64,000 bases of DNA from Neelides folsomi (taxonomy: Eukaryota > Arthropoda > Collembola > Neelipleona > Neelidae): NCBI GenBank assembly GCA_034687125.1, contig JAQGBZ010000161.1, positions 62,001 through 126,000 on the forward strand, given 5' to 3'. The notes below the pieces were generated by a model. It did no database searches. It was not told the origin of the DNA and worked only from the letters and a program-made list of their open reading frames with translations. Shown in pieces: positions 11,815-23,400 of the stretch (positions are counted from its first letter, which is position 1; each line of letters opens with the position of its first letter). The position numbers and the translations under genes are program-made.

Positions 11815-14800
11815 CTATATCTTTAATAATTATTATTATGTATTTATTATGGTTTATAAATAATTACTGATATTGTACTGTATGTATGGTATAATATCTA
11901 TTAAACCTCACACAAGGTTGAAAAATTGATATGATGTAAAATAGGATTATGATGATGATCTTTTAAGAGGACATTAAATAAAAAATATATTGCAAAATTC
12001 CCCAAAATAAGCATGAATAAATATTCATAAATGAAGATATTTCTTTCAAGTTTTAGCAAACAATATTATAATAAAATTGTATAACTCTTTTATAGTTATT
12101 ATATTTATATTTACTATTCTACATAATAAATATGTTATTTGATGTAAATAGCAGTGATGATGAAAATGCAATCATGTGAAATAAACATGTAAGGTGTAGT
12201 AAGTAGTAAATGAATAATGATTGATACCTTTTCATCGCTTCGGCCAATTGATAGACTTTGAAGCTTGGTGTCGAGAATGTTGAATCACATTAAAATGGTC
12301 TTCTAGCGGAAGGTTAAAGTAGGTATATTTCTGAAAATAAAGAAATTGATTTTAATAAATTATAAATTCGGCCAAGATTGAAATCTTTATTATTAAGTAA
12401 AAAAATATGAAAAGTAAATTGGAAGTGTTTTAACTTTAAACTATAACACAGTATATTAAATTCGGGCGTTATCAAACGTAAGCAAGAATAGAAACCAAAA
12501 TAGCTACAGAGAAAATTTGTACTAGAGTATGTTATCTCCAATAATTTAAATTGAAATACCCAATCAATTAATTAAAAAAAGTTTAATAATGTGAAAAATA
12601 TGACAATGTAATAATTTAGGCTCAACGAAGGATAATTGCTATTATTGGAAAGTATGAAATTTAATATCTTGTCATACATTAAAACTTCAGAGTTAAAATC
12701 ATGACTTAATTGAGAAATGATATTTAAATCGGTAATTAAACTAATCTCAAAAGAATTCATATCCTAGCATTTAATGCCATTGTATACGCAAACTCTCGTA
12801 AAATAAAAATTGTTTAACACGAGCGAATATCCTCTCAAAAACTCAGACGTTTACGAAAATTTCTCCTATATAATAAAGTTCAAGTTTGTTCAATTTTCCT
12901 AATAAAGATAGGATTTGATGAAAAAATCAAAGTTTTAAATCTCATGTACTTCCTTCATTCAGGTAAATATAACGCCAATGGTATGAATACATGTAAATTA
13001 GACAAATTAAAGGTTGATAAAGTTTACTAATAAAATAACATGGATTAAATCTTGAATAATTAAATAAGTTTGAATGTGTATATAAAATATAAACTGATTC
13101 ACACAAATGCATTGCTTGACTTAATAACTTGTATGTATGTGTACTAATCATAAATATGTATCTAAAAATCTTTCATGTCGTATATTTTAATTAATGGTAG
13201 AATAATTACCTTATTGCTAACTGTGTAAGTTGTAAGTGTTGATTTGTAAGACTAAATGAATAAGTAAGCTATTATTTAAATTATAAGTAAAATGTAACAG
13301 ATTAAATTATTAAGTAGTTTTAAAGAAAATTTATTATGTAATTACAGCAATAAGCTAGATACTTTAATTAGCTAATGCTACAGTCTATGGATTTTAATTT
13401 GCCATATTATTTGAGTCTGTCTAGTCTTAAGAATTTAATTGATCATTATTATCATTAATAATTTAATTTTGAATAATGCAACAAAACAAATTGTCGACTG
13501 CTGAATAGTGACGGATTATGTATTAACATCCTATTGCAAATTAATTCTCACGATTGACTGTTATTACAATTTGAGGAGTTGATAAATGAAACGTTAATTC
13601 TACTGTATTATGGTTTTGCTCTTGCTCTATTAAAATTACTAATAAGATTTCTTCAAACAGAATTTTTGTGTGTATTTCGTATTTGTAAAATATATTTTGC
13701 TCGTAATTTTATCTATTAAAAATAAGATGAAATATTTTGAATATCTAGTAACTTTACTTCAGTGAAAATGTAAATATTTACTTATATACTCTAAGTATAG
13801 TACTTATATGTTATGTTCTTAATACTTATATGGTCACTATTTATTGTTGTATCAAATAATTTAGAATTTGTACTACTCATACTCGCTAAATTGAATCGGC
13901 AGCATCAAGGAGTATTACCAGTAGAATATCAAAATTAATGCAATAAATAAAGAACCTTATGCTCGTTAAATCAGGAATATCTAAATGCGAGTCATTTTAA
14001 ATATTTAATGTTGAGGATTTTGTGAGCATGTTATGAGCAATTATGATACTACTGATAAAATGCGAATGTGTTAAAAACGAAAAAATATTAAGACTCTACA
14101 ATAACATACCCTTATAAATTGCTGTAATAATTATTAACGAAATGACTTATTGATGGATGTACCTCTACATTTAAGACGTTTGAGAAACCACACGTTATAT
14201 ATTCCTCAACGTGTCTAATTTAAATATAATTATATTCGAACATGAAGATTTTTATTTGTTCTTAACTCGTATTAAATCCAATGTTTAATAATATTTAATA
14301 TAGATTTGTGCTCATTTCAAAACATTGAAACATTTCCGTATAAATGAAAGACATTTAATTACAATTACCAAACAATTAATGGTTTCTTACTTTTACTGCT
14401 TTATTTATATTTGATTTAATTTTTAAATTTAAAAAGTGAAAAATGGAAAATATGTGATCTTACAAAAAATTTAGATAACGTTATTATTTTAATCAAAAAC
14501 CAATTTCCTTTTATTTAAAAATGATCAGAACCTTTTTAATAGATAACTAATTGATTAAGATATTGGATCCTTATATAAATTTATGTTTAATTTACGAGTT
14601 TTGAATGGATCGTCAAATTTTAAAATAAGTGTGTAACAAAATACAAAGAACTATTGAATATTGTGTGCTACTCTCTATAATATTTCATTCAAAAACTTAT
14701 ACATCGACTAACATTTTATCTATTACGAGTTTGTTAAGTGTGGAAATGAAAATTGTATGCTATGTATGAAGTTTCACCTGGGGAAACACATCGTAACTTC

Positions 14801-15463
14801 TAAACGTCGTCACACTGCCTAATTGTTAATAAGGTTAAATATCAAATACTTTTTACTCACATTTTACACTTTGTTTTACCAACCTAATTATTGTATTGAG
14901 AATTGAGTGTTGATCTGGATTATGTCGAAACTTTATTGCAATGAATGAGTAAAATGTCATTAAATATTGTCAGCTTTAATAAAGATAAATTCTATCATAT
15001 AAATCTGCCTGAAATATACTTACCTACTTGAATAAGTATGTGAGAATAATAAGTTGTTTGTGTATAATAATATTAAGGAATATTCTTACAGCAATTAAAT
15101 AATTTGAACTCTTGTTAGGGAACTCGAAATAAACTTTGGGTAATTAAGATACAATTAATTAAGAATTTTAATTAAAAACATGCTACTATTGTAAGAAGAT
15201 TAATTTAAATGTGGCGTTATTGAATAAAACGCTTGTCAAAAAAACTTTTATTGGTTGCTCATTTTCTATTTCATATCATCCTCCTAATAAATTATAATAA
15301 TAAAATTAAATAATCACTCAATTATAATATTTATATGCTATAAGAAGCACGAGACTCATGTTTAGTTGGAATAAACTCATCATTATAAATACCGAAATGC
15401 ACACTCATAATTTAAAGATTGATAAATATTCTCTTATGTTGTAATTCTTGTAATCCTATCTTT

Positions 15464-15498
15464 GATGAAAAGATGAAAAGATGAAAATGAAAATGGAA
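15464..15498. repeat. short GATGAAAA tandem repeat
   Basis: Three perfect 8-bp GATGAAAA units start at 15464 and are followed by degenerate ATGAAAA copies. This is probably a simple repeat. Confidence 0.7.
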
Positions 15499-15955
15499 AA
15501 GCCTCGATATACTGACATTGAAACATACACAAAGAGAAAATGAAAAAAACTACTTATTGGAACATTAACATAGCATAGGAGTGAAGATGCTTACAAGGTA
15601 GAGTGTCCTGATTCGGAGGATCGTTCCATTCCGATGAAATCCGCGGGTTTTGGTGAAGATTGTTGGAACCAATGCGCACAACTGAAAGGACCAAAACCTT
15701 TGTCCTAGAAAGGAACGAATATGCCAAAGAGAAAGCTAAGACCTTTCTCTCGTACCTTATAAAGATGTACCAATAAAAGATCTCCGATTTGTTTTTGGTG
15801 AGTATGAAAGAAGGTTCGCTTCAAATGGTACAAAATAGAGGTGATGCCGTGGGAGTAGGATGCGCAAGAAGTCTGCGACGTCAGCAACCTCCATCTCTCA
15901 ACATACCACACCCTGGTTCACGAGGGAGGAGACTCGACCGACAACTTGTCCCCTT

Positions 15956-16066
15956 CTCGTCGTTTGCCGACGAGTCGTGGTCTTTTCAGTCTTTTTAGAC
16001 TGACCTTTTTCACTTGGACCGTGTTTATAAAAATCAGCAACCATTGAGAACGAACCGGCACCGAAG
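15956..16066 (+). promoter_or_regulatory. candidate core promoter and 5' UTR exon of G-gamma-1
   Basis: This is inferred from motifs. TCAGTC at 15986-15991 matches the arthropod initiator. A DPE-like GGACC lies about 28-30 nt downstream (16016-16020), one base off the ideal position. CCGAAG followed by GTAAAC puts a good splice donor at 16067. The coding exon of gamma-1 begins immediately after an acceptor at 17118, so a 5' UTR exon of about 15988-16066 and an intron of 16067-17118 would fit. Two perfect hairpins sit here, at 15956-15974 and 15986-16003. No transcript data are available. Confidence 0.4.
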
Positions 16067-17118
16067 GTAAACCAAGAAAAAATAATATTTTTATACGACC
16101 AATTATCCCAACTCGACCATCTTTACTCCAACAGTAATTAGAGCAAACTTTGTTGTCGTTAGAAAATCATTAATTTTAGAACTACCTCATGAGAATCATC
16201 GCATCGATGAATCGATATGATGAAAATAAAATGATATATAAAAGTGAATATTGGCTAACAGTCCTTTACTTTTTATTACAAATTCGACAAGTTATTAAAT
16301 ACTTCACACAAGATCTTTTCGACTTTAATCAAATATCACATTCATATTATAACTTGCTTATAAGTATAATGAAATTTTAATCAAATATATTTGTCAAAAA
16401 TTTACTAATTGAAATAGAAATATAAAATTGGATTAAATATTGGAATAGAAATAGAAAATTGAAACAGAAATCCCAAGAGAAGAGATCGGGAAGATCAATT
16501 GCCAAAGAGTGGTGATCTACGACTAAACTTTTAACTTTCAAATTGAGATCCCTTTTATAGTCAGATAAATTGAACATGTTGAGTGGGTTTAATAATCAGG
16601 AGAATTGGCACAAACGATAACTATTTTGCTTGTGCAATTTAATTCGCAATTGACGTAATAAAGGCTCACCATAAGCAGAAACAATGGTTCAAAAAACGAG
16701 ACTATAGATTTGAAGTTAAGTTTAGGTCATCAATCGATGTTAATTAATCGTTTCCTCATTCGTTTTTCATATCGAAGATTAGTTGCTACTTTGTAAATAA
16801 CCTCACTCCCACTTCAGCTCTTGCACTATGTTGAGGTTGAGGTCAAAAATCTCTAAAAGGATATAATTTGTTGACTTTATTTTTATAATAAATTGTAAAC
16901 AATGAACGCATTTAACTTCATGTACTCTCAACCTGAGAGTGATTCTATCCAAATTCAACTTCCCCAAGCTTTACCAACCCTTAGAGAACTCTTCTTTAGA
17001 GAGATGAGGATTCCAGAATTCAGCGGTTTTGTTAGCACTTAAAAATATTTTATGAATACATATATAATATTTATGTCGAGAGAATTAAAATAATAATTTT
17101 TTTAATTGTTAATTTCAG
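16067..17118 (+). other. probable 5' UTR intron of G-gamma-1
   Basis: The acceptor AATTTCAG ends directly before the ATG at 17119, which shows that an upstream non-coding exon exists. The interval is AT-rich with a slightly GC-richer part at 16800-17010. No coding potential was recognised. Confidence 0.5.
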
Positions 17119-17444
17119 ATGTCGACTCTGCAGCAGCAGCGGCTCATTGTCGAGCAGCTGCGACGGGAGAACGCCATCCGTCGAATTAACGTCTCCCAGG
17201 CTGTAGAGGACATCAAAGTACGTTAATAAAAATATATTTATTTTCGATGTCTGAGTGTTTTAGCGATGCGTGACTCTATGTCGAATATTCAATATTGTAG
17301 AAGTATTAAAGTATTTATGTAACATGATTAATTTTTTTTCAGAAATATATCGGGGAACATGAACAGGAGGATTATCTCCTTGTAGGGTTTTCGTCCCAGA
17401 AGGCTAACCCGTTTCGAGAGAAAAGCTCCTGTTCTGTCATTTAA
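17119..17444 (+). CDS. Ggamma1: guanine nucleotide-binding protein subunit gamma-1
   Basis: Two exons, 17119-17217 and 17343-17444 (TAA), encode 66 residues. The first gives STLQQQRLIVEQLRREN and ends at a GTACGT donor. The second carries EHEQEDYLL, GFSSQKANPFREKSSC and the terminal CSVI. This closely matches Drosophila G-gamma-1 (about 70 aa), including the NPFREKSSC block and the CaaX box. The protein forms an obligate dimer with G-beta through an N-terminal coiled coil. It is anchored to the plasma membrane by prenylation of the CaaX Cys; a final Ile favours geranylgeranyl. It works in heterotrimeric G-protein signalling. The start is the only ATG after the acceptor at 17118. An antisense open frame over exon 2 is a shadow. 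Confidence 0.96.
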
Positions 17445-18034
17445 ATCCTCTGTCTTTTCTGACGGTCCCTCTGGGTTTGTCCTAGGGGAAGAGACAGGGG
17501 ATAATTTGAGACCACGCAATGCCTCAGAAGTCAAAAACCATAACAGATCACATAAAATTACAAAAAAAGAAATACAAAACCTGGGAAAAGCCGTACAGTT
17601 TCTTCTTTTCACGTTTATATCCTATTGATAACACGAAAAATCAGTATTAAAGTGTTTATTTCCATCTTTTATTTAACTTGAAGGTTGTTTGTCTATTAAC
17701 ATTAATTTTTTAATTGGTCGACAAATTGTTAAAAGTTATTCAATTGGGTCATTTAAATGATTTTGGTAAGAATACAAGTTTACATTTTAAATTAATTTTA
17801 TTGACTGCTAATTGTAAATATTTAAAAGTACTTTGTTGAATAAATTTGAGTTGTACGATGGATAAAAATTGTGTCGATATTTATTTATATCTTGCATAAT
17901 CTTTATAGTTTAATTTACTTAACATTTAACTTCAATCATATCCAACTTTAGTAAAATTTGGTATGTATACATATAAAACATTCGGAATGCCCATTATTTA
18001 ATCGCTCAAATAAAATTTTCAAATGAAACTCGTA
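17445..18034. other. tail-to-tail intergenic region, gamma-1 / TRAPPC13
   Basis: Shared 3' region of two converging genes. AATAAA at 17839-17844 could serve gamma-1. TTTATT at 17655-17660 (AATAAA on the minus strand) could serve TRAPPC13, in which case the two 3' UTRs would overlap. It is otherwise AT-rich and featureless. Confidence 0.55.
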
Positions 18035-20115
18035 TCACGTTTCGGATGTTATAAGCACTTGTACAACTTCATTAAATAAGAATTTCTCTCCTTTGTTGAT
18101 ATCAGTTATTCTTATTCCTGAAATGTTGATTAGACCGGTTCGAAGTGGTAAGATTGAAAGTGGAAGGCTGAGAAAATTGGATCCTGTTAAACTCCCAAGT
18201 TTTGTCTTCGTGAGACCAGTCCAACAATACCCTCTCTCTTCCCACGAACTTCCTTTATTTCCGTCGAGGAGTTCAAGCTCCAAATCCATTTCTCTATCAC
18301 TATACAATTATAAATAAAATGTGACGTCAATTATCTTTCTTTATCTAAAATCACTAACATTAAGAAGTTAAATGGATTATGGACGGATTAAATCAAGGAA
18401 AAATTAGCTTACCTTGTCGTGTTGACTAATTTACATGAAGCAGAAAAAGGTTGATCAACCGTTGTTGTAATGGGAATTTTTTCTATGATAATCTTAAGAT
18501 CATTGAGTACAGGAGTCTAAAAATATATTATTCATTAGAGTTTAAACAATAAAGATTTAGTAATCAACTCAAGTCCAATGCAAAAGAAGATATGGTTAAT
18601 ATTTCAATAAATTCCCCATTTAATTTCTCGAATGATTGACCTGGCGTTGTAATTGTGAAGTTTGAAGCCTTCCTCGATCTCCCATTGCACTCCTCCAAAC
18701 GATATCGAGCTTTCCAATTGCTGTAGCAGACCGTGCGTGCTCAACTTTAGGAATGAGGCGGTAAAGAAATTGATGCGAGGAATCAACTTCAAGAAGAACT
18801 TCTTTTCCTATTCCTTCATTTAATTTCCAAATAGGATCACTCACTGCCGGTGGAATGTTCCCACAATGTTCTAAATCCATTGGAATGCCTATGAAATAAA
18901 ACATAAAAAAAGCAACAATTTAAGACAAAATATCATTATTAACATTAAGTTTTACAAAAACTCACAGTTAAATGCTGAGGATGGTTCTAGTACAACTCTT
19001 TCTAAACATATTGTGCATGTCGTTATATTCTGTACTTGAGCTTCTAGATAAACTTCGTCAGACTAAAATTAAAATATAAGATGTTAAAATTTCAATTACA
19101 ATCGTTCTTAAAATATACGTGTACAGCTGGACCAAAAAATATTTATGTAATTTAAAGAGTAAAATTTTAGTTTTATTATATTAAACCTCAGCGTTGTAAA
19201 GTTTCGTTTTTACATCTAAAGGTTTCTTCACTTGAAATTTGAAAAACCTTTCAAGTGTGATAGCTTCGTTAGATCCACCAGGAGGAAGAGAATATCCAGG
19301 AGGAAGAATTTGATTAGGTACAGTATACGTAAGAGTGCAAATGAGCCTATAAACAAAATATCAAATCCTTAAATGTTAATAATTAATTATATTATTAGTT
19401 AATGAGATTAATAAAATATTTTTAGTTCGCACATATGTTTTCCTAATTCTTTCACTTCGTGGTGCATGATAAGGTCAAGAGTATTTCCTGTCTTCATTTC
19501 TGAAAGCGATTTTGTGTCAGAGAGTACAAACTTTTGAGTTGTTGTCTGCAACTCTACCTTTAAAAGTAAAATCCAAATTAATCATGGTTGGGTTTTTATT
19601 ACTTTATAAAAGTATTAAATAAAATATTAAATAGAGCTTAAAAATTATAAATAAATATATTAAAATACTTTTGCAGTGACGTTTGCGACAATTATAGGAG
19701 TTTCATTCTGTATGCATACATAACTTGAAAATGTTTCGCCCAAGTACATATTCCTATAAAATAATTCAGTTTATTGATTAATTATGTATATCGTTTTTAA
19801 TCATTTTTACCCAAATCCTTGAGGCAGTCGAAGAAAATTTCCTAGAGATAGAAGCTCAAGATTTGGTAATGAAGTAACATCTGTTTTGAGTTCTCTCTCC
19901 CATAAATTGCCGCAGAGATCCCTCTGATCACAAGTAAGAGCCAGTGGACCAACAAATGTTGGACGAACTAGCCTTAAAACTAAATAAAAGTTATAATTAA
20001 TTTTCCGTTAACTCTCTTAATTGCAAATAAGTATTTAGGTAGGTTAAAGATAAAGTGTGTCAAAAACTGTACCTTTGATTGAGAGCAAATTCTTTATATC
20101 TTTCGCTAAATCCAT
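18035..20115 (-). CDS. TRAPPC13: trafficking protein particle complex subunit 13
   Basis: Nine minus-strand exons join in phase to 431 residues: 20115-20073, 19979-19811, 19753-19669, 19557-19433, 19346-19187, 19062-18966, 18888-18641, 18516-18413 and 18299-18035 (TGA). The human protein is of similar length. Matching landmarks, in order, are VLRLVRPTF, GETFSSY, MHHEVKELGKHM, RFFKFQVKKPLDVKTK, then IGKLDIVWRS with RGRLQTSQLQR, and ISGIRITD near the C terminus. TRAPPC13 (Trs65-related) is a peripheral subunit of the metazoan TRAPP III tethering complex, which acts as a Rab1/Ypt1 exchange factor in ER-Golgi and autophagy traffic. The start is the first in-frame ATG; the frame stays open upstream without another ATG. 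Both terminal regions are intact. Confidence 0.95.
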
Positions 20116-20454
20116 ATCAGCTTTGTAAATTCGAGTATTGATTGTGTTTGCACAAAGTATCAATTCTTCCTTAATGTCATTTAATTGTTATTAAAGGTAA
20201 AGGGTTAGTAATTATTTTAACTTCTAAACTCCAATACTCCAAACTTCATTCTCGTTCTGCGAAGTGAATCTTGCTAGAAAATATGTATGGGAATTCAAAT
20301 GGCGCGGGTGATGACCAGCCTTTCTCCTTATTGGTGAAAGGTCATTGTACTTTAAACTTTCTCTCGTTCATTCGCTTCATTCGATTCGAGGAAGAAAGTC
20401 ATCTTTGAAGAAGCTCGTTTCAGTCGCTGTAATTTCAAGTTTTGTTAGAAAATC
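20116..20454. promoter_or_regulatory. divergent promoter region, TRAPPC13 / RFX
   Basis: These 339 bp separate two start codons on opposite strands, so they should hold both promoters. On the plus strand an initiator-like TCAGTC lies at 20420-20425, about 33 nt before the RFX ATG. ATTGG (an inverted CCAAT box) occurs in the GC-richer middle near 20330. I see no TATA box and no convincing X-box that would suggest RFX autoregulation. Confidence 0.6.
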
Positions 20455-23400
20455 ATGGTAAGTTCTTCAATTAAATTACATCATTAACCCCCTTGGCATC
20501 ACTACCCACCAAGAATTCACTTTTCATTGGTCGTTCAGGTCAATAAGACAAAAGGTTGAACGGTGAAAATGAGTTCTCTAGTGATTTTCATTTTCACAAA
20601 GGAATTTCTTTTAATCGTCTATATTTTTACATAATAATGATTGGCTAATTATCAAATACTGAATGACATCTACTTTTGTAAAGTATGGAATGGTTTATGT
20701 TATCATCAAAAGGGCATTGCGATTTTAATTCACATGTCTTTGACTTACTATATAACCAACACATGAGTTCATTGACCTTACATTGGCAATGACCATGTGC
20801 TTTGGCTTGTGGGTTGGATTTATTATACATATCATGGCAAATACCTTCCGAGTTCTGACCAACTTTGTGAAATATCCTTCCCTTTTATTAATTTTCGCCT
20901 CGCGATATTTAGATAAATTAGGTGTCCTTTATGAATTCCCAGTTTTACATCAGAATAATCAGAAACTTCAGATTCACGTTCACCCGGTTCACCAGATTCA
21001 GAATCGGAGTCTTCTGACAAAGAATTGAGTTAAACTTATTCTTATGGTTAGTCGTGGATTGGTCTGTCTGGAATTGTCAGTTGTGAAGAATGAATTCATA
21101 ATTAACTCATTTATGAATTTTCTAACTCAACTAAAATAAAATTATGTAACTTTAAGAAATGGACTTTAAATAATAGTCCCTTTTAACAATGGCATAAAAC
21201 ATTATCTATTTTAAATATAAAATTAATAAAGGGCACAAATTGGAAAATCCAGTTTGTTGTGTTCAAGTAATGACATCAACCAATGTGTTAATTTTATTAT
21301 TTAAACCAACGAAACTTATAATTAAAAAAAAATTAACTATATTACAGGGAAGAAGAGGACGAGGTGGTAGAAGAGGAAGAGCTCCAAGAGTTAACTACGC
21401 TGAAGATAGTCAACCCATTTCTGACTCGGAAACGCTCGAAGTTGAAATTGAAAAGGTATATACATTAACCCTTACTTTCAGACTCAATTTATTGTAATAA
21501 TCGTAATAATAATTGAAATTATTATAAAACTTTTTTCATTTAGGACGAAGAATTTATTGAGGTTCCGAAAGAGCAGCCTCGTCGGAGGGGAAAGAAAAGA
21601 AAATGGGTAGAAAAGAAAAGCCCATCCAAGACCATTCGAAATGCACAGACAGAGAAAGAAACGAATTCGAGTGAGGTTGCAGATGAGGCCTCAACTCAAC
21701 CATTGGAACTGGACATGGCGACTGCACCTTTATTCGACGAAAAGGATCTGGTTTCATTTGGAATTGACTCGGACAAAACAGCAACGCTCGCTCTGGTCAG
21801 CAACCAAGAGGAAAAATTGGTGAATATCTTTGAACTAGCAAACGGAGAAATGGACACAATTGACCCCGATGATTCAGAATTGAAATATGATGATGAAACT
21901 CTAAGCCAAATCATTTACGGAACTATTACAAGTGAGACTAGTTTAATGCTATTTAATGTAAAAATGTAATATAACATCCTCTTTAAATAAATGTCAATCA
22001 TCATTTCATCATTGAGAAATCTTAAATAACTGAAATAAAATATTAATAAAATTTAAAATTTAATTATAGTTGATGTTGAATCAAGCCCATCAAAAGTTGA
22101 TGATGAAAACTGCTCACCCTCGTAAGAATTAACACAATTTATTGCCTGTTTTGACTATTGTATTTATCTACTATGTATCATATAGTAACTAATAAGTTAG
22201 TTTCCAGTTTTAATTTCTACAATTTAATTTTTATTCGATATATTTCATTGATTTTAGGTCCGCGGTATCTGAAGATATCTTCATCAATTTTGCCAAACGC
22301 TATGAACAAAGGGTATAGAACAAAATATTATGCCATTGAAGCGAAATATTGTATTTATTGGTTTAGTAGTTAACAGATTTGAAATACAGAAGATCTTTGT
22401 GTAATTTAAATATGTATTTATATTTATTGCAATGATTTAGCCTAAGAATGTCGGTGGAGATGCGGGAGCTGACCGAAATCTTCAGGAGATTTTGAGTAAA
22501 TTGAAGAAGGCAGCTACAGAACAATCTGACCTTTTATCCCTTGAACAATGTGAGAAAGAATTAGAAAGGGATGGCCGGCTCTTGGCCGAATTTGACATGT
22601 ATCCGATTACTAAAGGAGGGTTGTCTGCAATTGCTCTCGCCTTTCGATCATCCCCTAAAACTGTAAGATTCATTCCAATTTGATTTTATAATGATTATTA
22701 ATAATTTTCCAATCTTTATAAATCGTGGATTCGTCATTTTAATTATATAGGTGCGGTGGTTAATGAGCAACTACGAGACTCATTCCAACTCGAGCCTTCC
22801 TCGCTCAACAATGTACAACCATTACTTGCGCCATTGTTACGAGAACAAGTTGAATCCAGTGAACGCTGCGAGTTTTGGAAAACTGATTAGGAGCGTGTTT
22901 CTTGGGTTAAGAACACGAAGGCTTGGCACTCGAGGAAATTCAAAATACCATTATGATGGGATTCGAATCAAGCCAGATTCAATTCTTCTTACATCAAAGA
23001 TTTGGAACCAAGAGTTTGCAATTCCGCATCCGAAGCAAGGTGGCCCACACGTTCAAATGAGGGGTCGCCATTACATGACTAACATGTTCACTACTTTCTC
23101 AACTTCGCTGCCTATTTGGGGAAATTCATTCCTTAATGGACTCACATTTCAAGAGCTTGACAAAATTAAGGTTTAACATTTTTCTAAATATTAATTATGC
23201 TATATTTCCGCTATTTATTGAAATTAAAATCTAAATATTAATTAAATTGCATAGGGATACTTGGGGGACGTTTTCATTGATACTGACTTACTTGCTTACA
23301 TCATGGATGATGTTTTGGAAATTCCCCAAGATATTTCTCCTGAAGAATTCATGAAGTTCCAGTTAGTTTACAGGAAATTTTATGATGTAAATATAATATA

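Larger units (their letters stand above)
10525..15600. other. AT-rich intergenic region
   Basis: This follows the stop of the acidic protein gene. AATAAA at 10665-10670 is a plausible poly(A) signal. The rest is uniformly AT-rich with only short chance open frames on both strands. It contains a TA microsatellite and, near 15464-15498, three or four copies of GATGAAAA. No gene was recognised. Confidence 0.7.

Noticed and set aside
15705-15998. overlapping open frames of about 68 codons on both strands upstream of gamma-1
   Set aside because: They have no similarity to any known family and no splice support; the region fits a promoter better.
17328-17612. 94-codon antisense open frame over gamma-1 exon 2
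   Set aside because: It overlaps a strongly conserved coding exon on the other strand and has no family match.
18449-18460. GGTTGATCAACC palindrome as an RFX X-box
   Set aside because: It lies in a TRAPPC13 coding exon and lacks the GTNRCC...RGYAAC core, so it is a chance palindrome.
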